This document shows, one piece after another, positions 9,133 through 18,286 of a stretch of 64,000 bases of DNA. Source of the DNA: Actinacidiphila bryophytorum. GTDB taxonomy: Bacteria > Actinomycetota > Actinomycetes > Streptomycetales > Streptomycetaceae. The notes under the pieces are model-generated. The model ran no database searches and was not told the origin of the DNA. It saw nothing but the letters and a program-made list of their open reading frames with translations. Location of the stretch: the NCBI RefSeq assembly GCF_016916835.1, contig NZ_JAFFIX010000005.1, positions 248,001 to 312,000 on the forward strand, in the 5' to 3' direction. The position numbers and the translations under genes were made by a program. Every line of letters begins with the position of its first letter. The stretch's first letter is position 1.

Positions 9133-9726
9133 TCAGTCGCGGTGGCGCGTGCCGTCGGGGTCGATGCCGCGGAAGGAGAGGAGGACGATGAGCACGCCAC
9201 CGCAGGTGATGGCCGAGTCGGCGAGGTTGAAGACCGCGAAGTGGGCCGGGGCGATGAAGTCCACGACGCGGCCCTGGAAGCCGCCGGGGGCGCGGAAGAC
9301 CCTGTCGGTGAGGTTGCCGAAGGCGCCGCCGAGCAGGAGGCCGAGGGCGATGGCCCACGGCACGCTGTAGAGGCGGCGGGAGAGCCGGGCGATGACCACG
9401 ATCACGCCGGCCGCGATCACCGTGAAGACGATCGTCATGCCCTGGCCCAGGCCGAAGGCGGCACCGGCGTTCCTGATCGCGTCGAACCGCAGGTAGTGGC
9501 CGAAGACACTGATGGGCGCGTGGTTCTCCAGGCTGGTGACGACCCAGATCTTGGAGAGCAGGTCGAGCAGGTACGCGAAGGCCGCGACGCCTATCAGCAC
9601 GGTGACGCGGCGCCTCCGCCCGGCAGCGGGACCCTCCGTGGCGCCGGCGGCACCGGGCGCGGACTCCTCGGTCCCGCCCGTGGTGTCGTCGTCCGGCGTG
9701 ATGATGATGCGCTCCGCTTCCGTCAC
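9133..9726 (-). CDS. lspA: Lipoprotein signal peptidase (signal peptidase II)
   Basis: 197 residues, GTG start with GAGGGA upstream. It cleaves the signal peptide of diacylated prolipoproteins at the membrane. A hydrophilic N-terminal extension of about 40 residues precedes four membrane segments. Family motifs are [33 protein letters not shown] and VFNLADSAI; the two catalytic aspartates are D141 (NLTDR) and D170 (NLADS). It follows the TraR/DksA-like gene by 77 bases on the same strand, and rluD follows, as in other streptomycetes. Confidence 0.97.
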   Translation of the reverse strand: MTEAERIIITPDDDTTGGTEESAPGAAGATEGPAAGRRRRVTVLIGVAAFAYLLDLLSKIWVVTSLENHAPISVFGHYLRFDAIRNAGAAFGLGQGMTIVFTVIAAGVIVVIARLSRRLYSVPWAIALGLLLGGAFGNLTDRVFRAPGGFQGRVVDFIAPAHFAVFNLADSAITCGGVLIVLLSFRGIDPDGTRHRD

Positions 9727-9803
9727 GTGGTCCCTCTGCCCTCAGCCCGTGTGTGCTCCGTCGCCCGCCTGCTGACGAGGGTACGGCACACCCCGCGGCC
9801 CGG

Positions 9804-10712
9804 TCATCGGCGCTCCTGGCGCTGTTTGTCGTCCAGGCACAGGGTCGCCCGGGGGAAGGCCTGCATCCTGGCCTTGCCGATGGGGTTGCCGCACACCTCG
9901 CACAGGCCGTACGTGCCCTCGTCGAGCCGCTGCAGCGCGTGCTCGGCCTGTACCAGCATGTCCCGGGTGTTCGCGGCGAGCGCGAGTTCCGACTCCCGGC
10001 TGATGTTCTTGGCCCCGGTGTCGGCCTCGTCGCCGCCGCTGTCGGCCGAGTCGCGGAGCATGCCCGCGACGGCCGCCTCCGAGGAGGCGATCTCGGCCTT
10101 GAGGCGTTCGACCTCGGAGACCAGCTCGGCTCTGGCCTCGTCGGCCTCCGCCGGGGTCCAGGGGTCCTCCCCCGGCAGCACCGCGAGTACGCCGGCCTCG
10201 GCGGCCCCGCGCGCCGCCGGCACGCCGCTGGCGGCCGTACCGGCCGCAGTCTTCTCCACACCCACAGTGCCAGCTCCCGTCGTGGACCCGTTCCCGGCGG
10301 TGCGCCTGCCGCCCGCCGTCTTCCTGCCCGCTGCCCGCTTCCCCGCGGCGGCCGGGCCGGCCGCCGCCTTCTTGCCTGCGGCTTTCTTACCCACGGCGGG
10401 GGTCTCCCCAGCCGTTGCCGCCGCACTTGCCGAGCCTTTCCCCCGGGTAGCCGCTTGTGCGGCCGCTTTCCCGGCCGGAGCGGCCTTCTTCCCCGCGGTT
10501 TTCGTCGCGGCGGCCTTCTTGGCCGTGGCCTTCTTGGCGGCGGCCTTCTTCTTCGCCGGAGCGGCCTTCTTCGCCGCCGTGGCGGCCGTGGCCGCCTTCT
10601 TGGCCGGGGCCTTGCGGGCCGCGGGCGCGGCCTTCTTCGCGGCCGCCTTCCCGGGGGCGGCCTTCTTCTTCGCCGGGGCCGCCTTCTTCGCCGCCGTCTT
10701 CTTCACGACCAT
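9804..10712 (-). CDS. TraR/DksA-family zinc-finger protein with a long Lys/Ala-rich N-terminus
   Basis: About 302 residues. Roughly residues 1-150 are a low-complexity AAKKA/APAKK region like histone H1 or the HupS tail, predicted disordered and nucleic-acid binding. The C-terminal part (about 180-302) has a coiled-coil segment (ARAELVSEVERLKAEIASSE) and the DksA zinc finger CEVCGNPIGKARMQ ending in TLCLDDKQRQERR. The fourth cysteine of the usual C4 finger is replaced by Asp (LCLDDK where relatives have LCxxCK). The ATG at 10712 is preceded by AAGGGG at 8 bases. It may act on RNA polymerase or on the nucleoid; the partner is unknown. It diverges from ileS. Confidence 0.88.
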   Translation of the reverse strand: MVVKKTAAKKAAPAKKKAAPGKAAAKKAAPAARKAPAKKAATAATAAKKAAPAKKKAAAKKATAKKAAATKTAGKKAAPAGKAAAQAATRGKGSASAAATAGETPAVGKKAAGKKAAAGPAAAGKRAAGRKTAGGRRTAGNGSTTGAGTVGVEKTAAGTAASGVPAARGAAEAGVLAVLPGEDPWTPAEADEARAELVSEVERLKAEIASSEAAVAGMLRDSADSGGDEADTGAKNISRESELALAANTRDMLVQAEHALQRLDEGTYGLCEVCGNPIGKARMQAFPRATLCLDDKQRQERR

Positions 10713-10989
10713 GGCCACGACCCCTTCACCTCAGTGATCCTCTTCGCGGATCGCACCCGAGAAGGCCATCCGATCCGTTGTGCCCAGCTCACCGCCAGGT
10801 ATTCCGGTACCTCGCCGTAACGATGCGTGAGGGCTGCCGCGCTGGCGCGCGGAGCAGGCCATTCGGGTCAGCGCGGTCACCCGGCGCGGCCGCCCTTATC
10901 CCGGCGACGCGGTGGCCGCCGCCCCCGTACACTGAGCGGCAGCGAAACGGCGTGGATGGGACGAGTAGCGCCGCACGCAGCCATGAGCG

Positions 10990-11212
10990 ACCCGGGGACG
11001 GTGGAAGCCCGGGGGTGTGCGCGGGGTGAAGATCAGCCCGGAGCCGCCGGAAGAAAGCCCGCGAGGGCGAGTAGAACCGGCGTCGCTGCCTCAATGAGGG
11101 GGCGGTGGGATGTCCTCCACCGCCAAGGAGGGTGGTACCGCGGGAGCGCGCCGCATCGGCGTTCTCGTCCCTTCGACGGAAGTCTCCCACTGTCCGCCGG
11201 AGGAAGTCCCCG
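10990..11212 (+). promoter_or_regulatory. T-box leader of ileS
   Basis: The untranslated leader contains the canonical T-box AGGGTGGTACCGCGG at 11129-11143, preceded by CCTCCACCGCC, which can form the antisequestrator stem. An AUC isoleucine codon at 11032-11034 (GAAGATCAGCCC) is the likely specifier. After the T-box come CGTCCCTTCGACGG and the ribosome binding site GGAGGA at 11199-11204, nine bases before the ATG; no U-tract terminator is present. This fits the actinobacterial ileS T-boxes that control translation: uncharged tRNA-Ile would expose the ribosome binding site. The 5' boundary is approximate. The upstream spacer 10713-10989 has no gene and probably holds divergent promoters. Confidence 0.88.
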
Positions 11213-14200
11213 ATGAGCCCGAACAGCCAGCCGCAGTACCGCCAGGTGCCCGCGCAGGTCGACCTGCCCGCCCTCGAACACGAGGTGCTGGCGCTGTGGG
11301 ACGAGCGCAAGACGTTCGCCCGCTCCGTCGAGCAGACCCGCGGCCTGCCCGACTGGGTGTTCTACGAGGGTCCGCCGACCGCCAACGGCATGCCGGGCGC
11401 CCACCACATCGAGGCCCGGGTCTTCAAGGACGTCTTCCCGCGCTTCAAGACGATGCAGGGCCACCATGTGACGCGGAAGGCCGGCTGGGACTGCCACGGG
11501 CTGCCGGTGGAGCTGGCGGTGGAGAAGGAGCTGGGCTTCACCGGCAAGCAGGACATCGAGGAGTACGGCATCGCGGAGTTCAACGCGAAGTGCCGCGAGT
11601 CGGTGACCCGGCACACCGACGCCTTCACCGAGCTGACCACCCGGATGGGCTACTGGGTGGACCTGGACAACGCGTACCGCACCATGGACCCGGAGTACGT
11701 CGAGTCGGTGTGGTGGTCGCTCAAGCAGATCTTCGACAAGGGCCTGCTGGTCCAGGACTACCGGGTCGCCCCCTGGTGCCCGCGCGACCAGACGGGCCTG
11801 TCCGACCACGAGCTGGCGCAAGGGTACGAGACGGTCGTCGACCCCTCGGTCTACGTCCGCTTCCCGCTCACCGGCGGCCCGCTGGCCGGCCGCGCCGCCC
11901 TGCTGGTGTGGACGACGACCCCGTGGACGCTGGTGTCCAACACCGCGGTCGCCGCGCACCCTGACGTGACCTACGTCGTCGCCACCGACGGCACCGAGCA
12001 GCTGGTCGTCGCGGAACCGCTGCTGGGCAAGGCGCTGGGCGAAGGGTGGAGTGCGACCGGCGAGACGTACACCGGCCGGGAGATGGAGCGCTGGACGTAC
12101 CAGCGGCCCTTCGACCTGGTCGACATCCCCGACGCGCACTTCGTGCTCAACGCCGACTACGTGACCACCGAGGACGGCACGGGCCTGGTCCACCAGTCCC
12201 CCGCCTTCGGCGAGGACGACCTGAAGGCCTGCCGCGCCTACGGGCTGCCGGTGGTCAACCCGGTACGCAGGGACGGCACCTTCGAACCCGAGGTGCCGCT
12301 TGTCGGCGGGGTGTTCTTCAAGAAGGCCGACGAGGCGCTGGTCGCCGAGCTGCAATCGAGCGGGCGGCTCTTCCGGCACGTGCCGTACGAGCACAGCTAC
12401 CCGCACTGCTGGCGCTGCCACACCGCGCTGCTCTACTACGCACAGCCGTCCTGGTACATCAGGACCACCGCGGTCAAGGACGCGCTGCTGCGCGAGAACG
12501 AGCGCACCAACTGGTACCCGGAGTCCGTCAAGCACGGCCGCTTCGGCGACTGGCTGGACAACAACGTGGACTGGGCGCTGTCCCGCAGCCGTTACTGGGG
12601 CACCCCGCTGCCGATCTGGCGCTGCGAGCAGGACCACCTGACCTGCGTCGGCTCGCTGGCCGAGCTGGGCGAGCTGACCGGCACCGACCAGTCGGGCCTC
12701 GACCCGCACCGGCCGTACATCGACGCGGTGACCTTCGCCTGCGGCACCTGCGGCGGGACGGCGACCCGGGTGCCCGAGGTGATCGACGCCTGGTACGACT
12801 CGGGGTCGATGCCCTTCGCGCAGTGGGGCTACCCGTACCACAACAAGGACGTCTTCGAGCGGACCTACCCGGCGCAGTTCATCTCCGAGGCGATCGACCA
12901 GACCCGCGGCTGGTTCTACACGCTGATGGCGGTCGGCACGCTGGTCTTCGACCGGTCCGCGTACGAGAACGTGGTGTGCCTGGGCCACATCCTCGCCGAG
13001 GACGGCCGCAAGATGTCCAAGCACCTGGGCAACATCCTGCAGCCCATCCCGCTGATGGACCAGCACGGCGCCGACGCGGTGCGCTGGTTCATGGCGGCCG
13101 GCGGCTCCCCGTGGGCGGCCCGCAGGGTCGGGCACGGCACGATCCAGGAGGTGGTGCGCAAGACGCTGCTCACCTACTGGAACACCGTCGCCTTCCAGGC
13201 GCTGTACGCCCGCACCTCCGGCTGGGCGCCCTCCGCGGCCGACCCCGCCGTCACCGAGCGCCCGCTGCTCGACCGCTGGCTCGTCGGCGAGCTGAACGTC
13301 CTGGTGCGCGACGTCACCGAGGCGCTGGAGTCCTACGACACCCAGCGCGCGGGCAAGCTGCTGTCGGCCTTCGTGGACGACCTGTCCAACTGGTACGTGC
13401 GCCGCTCCCGGCGGCGCTTCTGGCAGGGCGACGCGGCGGCGCTGCGCACCCTGCACGACGTGGTCGAGACGGTCACCCGGCTGATGGCGCCGCTGGTGCC
13501 CTTCATCACCGAACGCGTGTGGCAGGACCTGGTGGTGCCGGTGGTGCCGGACGCGCCGGACTCGGTGCACCTGGCGTCCTGGCCGGCCGTCGACGCCTCC
13601 CTGGTCGACCCCGAGCTGTCGGCCCGCATGCAGCTGGTGCGGCGGCTGGTGGAACTGGGCCGGGCGACCCGGGCGGAGTCCGGCGTCAAGACCCGGCAGC
13701 CGCTGTCGCGCGCGCTGGTGGCCGCAGCGGGCTTCGAGGACCTGTCGGCGGAGCTGCGCGGGCAGATCGCCGAGGAGCTGAACGTCTCCTCGCTCGCCTC
13801 GCTCTCCGAGGTCGGCGGCTCCCTGGTGGACGCCAGTGCGAAGGCCAACTTCCGGGTGCTGGGCAAGCGCTTCGGCAAGGGCGTCCAGGCGGTGGCCGCC
13901 GCGGTGGCCGCGGCCGACGCGGCGGCGCTGTCCGCCGACCTGCGCGAGCGCGGGACCACCTCGGTGCTGGTGGACGGCTCCGAGGTCGTCCTCGGCCCGG
14001 ACGAGGTCATCGTCACCGAGACCCCGCGCGAGGGCTGGTCGGTGGCCTCCGACTCGGGCGCCACGGTCGCCCTCGACCTGGAGATCACCCCGGACCTGCG
14101 GCTCGCCGGCCTGGCCCGCGACGTGATCCGGCTCGTCCAGGAGGCCCGCAAGAACTCCGGCCTCGACGTGGCCGACCGGATCGCGGTCCGCTGGACCACG

Positions 14201-14362
14201 GAACGGGCCGACCTCGCGGAGGCGCTGCGCACGCACGCGCCGCTCATCTCCGAGGAGGTCCTCGCCGTGGACTTCTCCGAGGGCGCGCCCGCCGAGGGCT
14301 TCGGCCCGGCCTTCCGGGACGAGCCGCTGTCCCTGGCCTTCCACCTCCGCAAGTCCGCCTAG
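11213..14362 (+). CDS. ileS: Isoleucyl-tRNA synthetase
   Basis: 1049 residues. Class I synthetase charging tRNA-Ile. The HIGH-type motif is in PPTANGMPGAHHIEARVFKD and the KMSKS loop is GRKMSKHLGN; an editing (CP1) domain lies between, and the Trp-rich anticodon-binding region is at the C-terminus (LSNWYVRRSRRRFWQ). Length and the C-terminal domain fit the long, eukaryote-like IleS type common in actinobacteria. I chose the ATG at 11213 because GGAGGA precedes it and the in-frame ATG at 11105 lies inside the T-box leader. It converges on divIVA across a strong hairpin. Confidence 0.97.
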   Translation: MSPNSQPQYRQVPAQVDLPALEHEVLALWDERKTFARSVEQTRGLPDWVFYEGPPTANGMPGAHHIEARVFKDVFPRFKTMQGHHVTRKAGWDCHGLPVELAVEKELGFTGKQDIEEYGIAEFNAKCRESVTRHTDAFTELTTRMGYWVDLDNAYRTMDPEYVESVWWSLKQIFDKGLLVQDYRVAPWCPRDQTGLSDHELAQGYETVVDPSVYVRFPLTGGPLAGRAALLVWTTTPWTLVSNTAVAAHPDVTYVVATDGTEQLVVAEPLLGKALGEGWSATGETYTGREMERWTYQRPFDLVDIPDAHFVLNADYVTTEDGTGLVHQSPAFGEDDLKACRAYGLPVVNPVRRDGTFEPEVPLVGGVFFKKADEALVAELQSSGRLFRHVPYEHSYPHCWRCHTALLYYAQPSWYIRTTAVKDALLRENERTNWYPESVKHGRFGDWLDNNVDWALSRSRYWGTPLPIWRCEQDHLTCVGSLAELGELTGTDQSGLDPHRPYIDAVTFACGTCGGTATRVPEVIDAWYDSGSMPFAQWGYPYHNKDVFERTYPAQFISEAIDQTRGWFYTLMAVGTLVFDRSAYENVVCLGHILAEDGRKMSKHLGNILQPIPLMDQHGADAVRWFMAAGGSPWAARRVGHGTIQEVVRKTLLTYWNTVAFQALYARTSGWAPSAADPAVTERPLLDRWLVGELNVLVRDVTEALESYDTQRAGKLLSAFVDDLSNWYVRRSRRRFWQGDAAALRTLHDVVETVTRLMAPLVPFITERVWQDLVVPVVPDAPDSVHLASWPAVDASLVDPELSARMQLVRRLVELGRATRAESGVKTRQPLSRALVAAAGFEDLSAELRGQIAEELNVSSLASLSEVGGSLVDASAKANFRVLGKRFGKGVQAVAAAVAAADAAALSADLRERGTTSVLVDGSEVVLGPDEVIVTETPREGWSVASDSGATVALDLEITPDLRLAGLARDVIRLVQEARKNSGLDVADRIAVRWTTERADLAEALRTHAPLISEEVLAVDFSEGAPAEGFGPAFRDEPLSLAFHLRKSA

Positions 14363-14443
14363 GCGGCGCGCCTTTCCGCGGGCCGCGGTGGCTTGTGCGG
14401 TTCCCTTGCGCAGGGCGCCGTACGGCCGGCGCGGGCCGCGGAA

Positions 14444-14488
14444 AGGGCCGGGCCTCGCCGGGGAGAGTTCCCCGGGAGGCCCGGCCCT
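14444..14488. terminator. Bidirectional terminator between ileS and divIVA
   Basis: A perfect 13-bp stem AGGGCCGGGCCTC / GAGGCCCGGCCCT has a loop that can itself fold (CCGGGGA / TCCCCGG). It lies between the convergent ends of ileS and divIVA. Confidence 0.8.
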
Positions 14489-14508
14489 GAAAACGTGCCG
14501 CGGAGCGG

Positions 14509-15705
14509 CTAGTTGTCGTCCTCGTCGATGAGGAAACCCCTCATCGGCGTGGGCGCCTGCTGGAGCGGCGAGGGGCCGCCCTGCGGGCGGACGGGCGCCA
14601 TCGGCTGGGTCATTGCCGGCGACATCTGCTGCTGGCCGCCGTACGTCGGGCCGGGGGTGTGGCCGCCCATGCCCTGGCCGCCGCCGTAGGAGGGCGCGGA
14701 GGCGCTGTGCCCCATGGCGCCGGCCCCGGCGGGAGCCATCCCGCTCATGCCGTTGCTCATCGAGCCGTTGCCCATCGAGCTGCCACCCATGGTCCCGCCC
14801 ATCGGGGAGGGGGACGGCAGGGACGGGGCGGACGGCGTGGTGCGCGGCGGGGCGAGCGAGTCGTCCGCCTGGTTCTCCAGCTGGCGCAGCTGCGACTCCA
14901 GGTAGGACTTCAGCCGCGTGCGGTACTCCCGCTCGAAGCCGCGCAGGTCCTCGACCTTGCGCTCCAGCGTGGCGCGGGCGGACTCCAGCGAGCCCATCGC
15001 GACGCGGTGCTTCTCCTGGGCGTCCCGCTCCAGCGCGTCGGCCTTGGCGCGGGCGTCCCGCTCCAGACCCTCGGCGCGGCTGCGGGCCTCACCGACGATC
15101 TTGTTGGCCTCGGACCGCGCCTCGGCGATGGCCTGGTCGGCGGTCTGCTGGGCGAGCGAGAGGACACGGGCGGCGCTGTCGCCACCGGGTCCCTGCTGCT
15201 GCATCGGGTGCCCCTGCTGCTGCATGGGGTGCTGGCCCATCGGGCCGGGACCCTGCTGCATCGGGTGCTGGCCCATCGGACCAGGTCCCTGCTGCTGCAT
15301 CGGGTGCTGCCCCATCGGGCCGGGACCCTGCTGCTGCATCGGGTGCTGGCCGGGGCCGGGGCCGTGCTGCTGCGCGCTCGGCCCGGGCGGCAGCTGCGGC
15401 ATGCCGCCCTGCTGCTGGGGCATCTGCTGCTGCGGCATCTGCTGCTGCACGGGCTGCGGTCCGGATATGGCAGCGGGGACCGGCCGGTCCTGCTGTTCCG
15501 GTTTGCGCATGCCCTGCTGGTTCTGGGCGGCGGCACGAGTGGCTGCGGCCAGCTTGGCCCGCAGGTCCTCGTTCTCGCGGAGCAGTCGGGTCAGCTCCGA
15601 CTCCACCTCGTCGAGGAAGGCGTCGACCTCATCCTCGTCATAGCCCTCTCGGAGGCGGACGGTCGTGAACTGCTTGTTCCGAACGTCCTCGGGGGTCAAC
15701 GGCAT
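14509..15705 (-). CDS. divIVA: DivIVA / Wag31 polar growth protein
   Basis: 398 residues. The N-terminus [20 protein letters not shown] is the DivIVA membrane-binding domain, with the first coiled coil at about residues 27-55. A Gln/Met/Pro/Gly-rich linker with tandem [13 protein letters not shown] repeats follows, then a long second coiled coil (about 185-290) and a low-complexity Gly/Ser/Met/Pro tail ending GFLIDEDDN. In streptomycetes DivIVA marks hyphal tips and branch sites and directs polar wall growth. The start has GAGGTGAAG just upstream. It is the last gene of the dcw-linked run, 46 bases after yggT. Confidence 0.97.
   Translation of the reverse strand: MPLTPEDVRNKQFTTVRLREGYDEDEVDAFLDEVESELTRLLRENEDLRAKLAAATRAAAQNQQGMRKPEQQDRPVPAAISGPQPVQQQMPQQQMPQQQGGMPQLPPGPSAQQHGPGPGQHPMQQQGPGPMGQHPMQQQGPGPMGQHPMQQGPGPMGQHPMQQQGHPMQQQGPGGDSAARVLSLAQQTADQAIAEARSEANKIVGEARSRAEGLERDARAKADALERDAQEKHRVAMGSLESARATLERKVEDLRGFEREYRTRLKSYLESQLRQLENQADDSLAPPRTTPSAPSLPSPSPMGGTMGGSSMGNGSMSNGMSGMAPAGAGAMGHSASAPSYGGGQGMGGHTPGPTYGGQQQMSPAMTQPMAPVRPQGGPSPLQQAPTPMRGFLIDEDDN
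15190..15350 (-). repeat. In-gene tandem repeats coding the DivIVA Q/M/P linker
   Basis: Four or five imperfect tandem copies of a unit of about 39 bases encode [13 protein letters not shown] variants inside divIVA (one copy has two Gln rather than three). The copies are very similar in DNA, so copy number may vary between strains by slippage. Confidence 0.8.
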
Positions 15706-15751
15706 CTCTTCACCTCAACGTGATCGTCGACATATCGGGAGCTCGCACCGT

Positions 15752-16039
15752 TCACATGAAGCTCCCAACAACGTAGATCAGGATGTAAACGATGATCATC
15801 AATACGAAGAAGGACAGGTCGAGCGCCACGCCCCCGAGGCGCAGCGGCGGGATGAACCGCCGCAGAAGCTTGAGTGGCGGATCGGTGACAGTGTAGGTGC
15901 CCTCCAGGACCACCACCATCGCCTTCCCAGGGTGCCATGAACGGGCGAACTGGAAGACGTAATCCATCACCAATCGGAAAATCAGCACAAAGAGGAAGCA
16001 GTACAACGCGATGTACAGCACCTGGAGTGCGACACTCAT
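15752..16039 (-). CDS. YggT family membrane protein
   Basis: 95 residues with two hydrophobic segments (about 5-25 and 70-92) and the family signature FARSWHPGKAMVVVLEGTYT ... DPPLKLLRRFIPPLRLGGVA between them. GGGAA lies before the ATG. YggT proteins sit between sepF and divIVA in actinobacteria and Firmicutes; the role is unclear, with links to envelope or division functions inferred from this synteny. Confidence 0.93.
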   Translation of the reverse strand: MSVALQVLYIALYCFLFVLIFRLVMDYVFQFARSWHPGKAMVVVLEGTYTVTDPPLKLLRRFIPPLRLGGVALDLSFFVLMIIVYILIYVVGSFM

Positions 16040-16098
16040 CGCGCTTCCCTCTCCCCTGCTCGTCGGCCTGTTGGCCGGTCCCTACGGTTGCGTTTCGC

Positions 16099-16716
16099 TC
16101 AGCTCTGGTTGAAGAACCCGCCCTCGGCGATCCGGGCCTTGTCCTCCGCCGTGACATCGACGTTAGCAGGCGAGAGCAGAAAGACCTTCTGCGTCACCCG
16201 CTCGATGCTCCCGTGGAGGCCGAAGACCAGACCGGCCGCGAAGTCGACAAGTCGCTTCGCGTCGGTGTCGTCCATCTCCGTCAAGTTCATGATCACCGGG
16301 GTGCCTTCGCGGAAGTGTTCCCCGATGGTACGGGCTTCGTTGTAGGTCCGGGGGTGAAGTGTCGTGATCCGGTACGGCTCGCGTTCTGACACGACCTTGG
16401 GCATGATCACCGCTGCGTTCTTCTCCAGGCTGTGACGTTCGGGTGTGATGGACGCCACGGGGGCGATCCGCGGTTCGCGGGGTGCCGGGGCGTGTACGAG
16501 CCGCGGCGGCTCGTCCTGCGGAGGCTGGTGCTGGCTCGGTGGCACGTGCTGGCTGTGCGGGCGGCGGGGGGCGCGCTCCTGCTCGGCGGCGGCACGCGCG
16601 GGGGGCGCCGCCATCTCCGGCTCGAACTCGTCATCCGGGTCGAAGCCCGGGCCGTCGTATCCGTCGTCCTCCACGAGGCCGAGGTAGACCGCCATCTTGC
16701 GCATCGCGCCGGCCAT
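16099..16716 (-). CDS. sepF: Cell division protein SepF
   Basis: 205 residues. [20 protein letters not shown] at the N-terminus is the membrane-targeting helix; an acidic and Pro/Gln-rich linker follows, then the SepF fold at about residues 105-195 ([20 protein letters not shown] and [16 protein letters not shown]). SepF anchors FtsZ to the membrane in actinobacteria, which lack FtsA. I chose the ATG at 16716 (GAGAGG upstream) rather than 16860, because the earlier reading adds a stretch unlike SepF. It follows yggS on the same strand. Confidence 0.95.
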   Translation of the reverse strand: MAGAMRKMAVYLGLVEDDGYDGPGFDPDDEFEPEMAAPPARAAAEQERAPRRPHSQHVPPSQHQPPQDEPPRLVHAPAPREPRIAPVASITPERHSLEKNAAVIMPKVVSEREPYRITTLHPRTYNEARTIGEHFREGTPVIMNLTEMDDTDAKRLVDFAAGLVFGLHGSIERVTQKVFLLSPANVDVTAEDKARIAEGGFFNQS

Positions 16717-16810
16717 GCTCTGCGTCCTCTCAGCGGGGTTGCGGTCCTCGGCCGCCTCGGGGACGGCCGCCACACCATATTTATGCTGTGGTCCGACTTG
16801 TTTGGTGACG

Positions 16811-17560
16811 TTACCGGAGCCCGGGACGGACTCCGAGTACCGCCGTTCCGACGCGTACATGTGTCGCTCCGGCCGCCACCGCTTCGTCGAGGTCCTGGCT
16901 CATCCCTGCCGAGACCATGGTGGCAGCCGGATGCGTCTCGCGCAGGCGGGATGAGATTTCCGTCAACCGGTCGAAGGCCGCGCGGGGTTGGCCCGCGTAC
17001 GCCCCGGCGAGCGGTGCGACGGTCATCAGCCCGTCGAGCCGCAGCCCGGGAGCCGCCGCGAGGGCGTCGGCCAGCGCGGGCACCGCGTCGGGTGCCACCC
17101 CGCCGCGCTCCCCGCGGTCCCCCGCCTCCGCGTCCAGGGCGACCTGGACGAGGCAACCGACCTGCCGCCCGGCGGCGGTGGCCGCCGACGACAGTGCGGC
17201 GACCAGCCTGAGCCGGTCGACCGAGTGCACATGATCAGCGTAACGGACCACGGAGCGGGCCTTGTTGGTCTGCAGCTGGCCCACGAAGTGCCAGCTGAGC
17301 GGGAGATCGGCGGTGTCGGCCGCCTTGGCCGCCGCCTCCTGGTCGCGGTTCTCGGCGACCTCGCGCACGCCGAGCCCGGCCAGCAGCCGTACGTCGGAGG
17401 CCGGGTAGGTCTTGGTGACCACGATCAGGGTCACCTCCTTGCGGTCCCGGCCCGCGGCCCGGCAGGCGCCGGCGATCCGCTGCTCGACCCTGGCCAGGTT
17501 CTCCGCGAGCTGCCCGGCCCGCGCGCCGCCGTCCGCCGTCACCTTGCGCCGTCCAGCCAT
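16811..17560 (-). CDS. YggS family PLP-binding protein
   Basis: 249 residues, a single-domain alanine-racemase-like TIM barrel. K50 in [10 protein letters not shown] binds pyridoxal phosphate; other motifs are [31 protein letters not shown] and [13 protein letters not shown] with the C-terminal GTAVLG (here [10 protein letters not shown]). It is expected to buffer PLP in the cytosol. Its start overlaps the pgeF stop by 22 bases, so it is translationally coupled; this pgeF-yggS-sepF order is conserved in actinobacteria. Confidence 0.95.
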   Translation of the reverse strand: MAGRRKVTADGGARAGQLAENLARVEQRIAGACRAAGRDRKEVTLIVVTKTYPASDVRLLAGLGVREVAENRDQEAAAKAADTADLPLSWHFVGQLQTNKARSVVRYADHVHSVDRLRLVAALSSAATAAGRQVGCLVQVALDAEAGDRGERGGVAPDAVPALADALAAAPGLRLDGLMTVAPLAGAYAGQPRAAFDRLTEISSRLRETHPAATMVSAGMSQDLDEAVAAGATHVRVGTAVLGVRPGLR

Positions 17561-18276
17561 GCGTAGCCCGCGAGCCGGCCGGTGACCTTGTCGCGACGGT
17601 AGGAGAAGTGGTCGGCGGACTCCAGGGTGCAGGCGACGGGCCCTTCGACCGCGCGCACCCCGGCGCGCAGCAGTTGCGCGCGCACCCCGGCGGCCACGTC
17701 GACCGCCGGCGTGCCCCAGCTCGTCTCGGCGTACGCCGCCGGTTCGATCGCGGCGACCTCCGCTCGCAGCGAATCGGGCACTTCATAGCATTTGCCGCAG
17801 ACTGCCGGTCCGAGTACGGCTGTTGTACGGCCCGGATCCGCGCCGAGTGTGATCATCGTCTCAATCGCGGCGGTGGCGATCCCCGCGGCCATCCCAGGGC
17901 GCCCCGCGTGCGCCGCGGCGACGACGCCGGCCACCGGGTCGGCGAGCAGCACCGGGACGCAGTCCGCGGTGAGCACCCCGAGGGTGAGGTCGGTCCTGGT
18001 GGTGACGACCGCGTCGACCGCGGGCGGCTCGGCGTCGCCCCACGGCTCGTGCACGACGGCGACCTCGCGGCCGTGCACCTGGTTCATCCAGACCACGCGG
18101 GCCGGGTCGCGGCCGAGCGCGCGGGCGGCGAGGCCGCGGTTGGCCTGCACGGCGGCCGGGTCGTCGCCCACCGCCCCGCCGAGGTTGAGGCTGTCGTACG
18201 GAACGGCGCTCACCCCGCCCCACCTGTCGGTGAAGGCGAAGTGCGCGCCGTTCGCTGAAGTGCGGTGCCCTATCAC
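17539..18276 (-). CDS. pgeF: PgeF / YlmD family peptidoglycan editing factor (polyphenol oxidase family)
   Basis: 245 residues. Motifs of the DUF152 laccase-like family are visible: YDSLNLGGAVGDDPAAV, WMNQVHG (H68), VLTADCVPVL (C106), AAHAGRPGM (H123) and GPAVCGKCYEV, ending FSYRRD. H68, C106 and H123 are the expected zinc site. Family members hydrolyse misincorporated amino acids from UDP-MurNAc or act as purine nucleoside phosphorylases. The GTG start is 10 bases after the ftsZ stop. Confidence 0.94.
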   Translation of the reverse strand: MIGHRTSANGAHFAFTDRWGGVSAVPYDSLNLGGAVGDDPAAVQANRGLAARALGRDPARVVWMNQVHGREVAVVHEPWGDAEPPAVDAVVTTRTDLTLGVLTADCVPVLLADPVAGVVAAAHAGRPGMAAGIATAAIETMITLGADPGRTTAVLGPAVCGKCYEVPDSLRAEVAAIEPAAYAETSWGTPAVDVAAGVRAQLLRAGVRAVEGPVACTLESADHFSYRRDKVTGRLAGYAWLDGAR

Positions 18277-18286
18277 GTCCTGGAGA

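Noticed and set aside
11033..14344. 1103-residue minus-strand open frame
   Set aside because: Exactly antisense to ileS and its T-box leader, with no recognisable domain.
15190..15450. Short tandem repeats considered as a CRISPR array
   Set aside because: The repeats are in frame inside divIVA, contiguous without unique spacers, and encode a Q/M/P linker; no cas gene is present.
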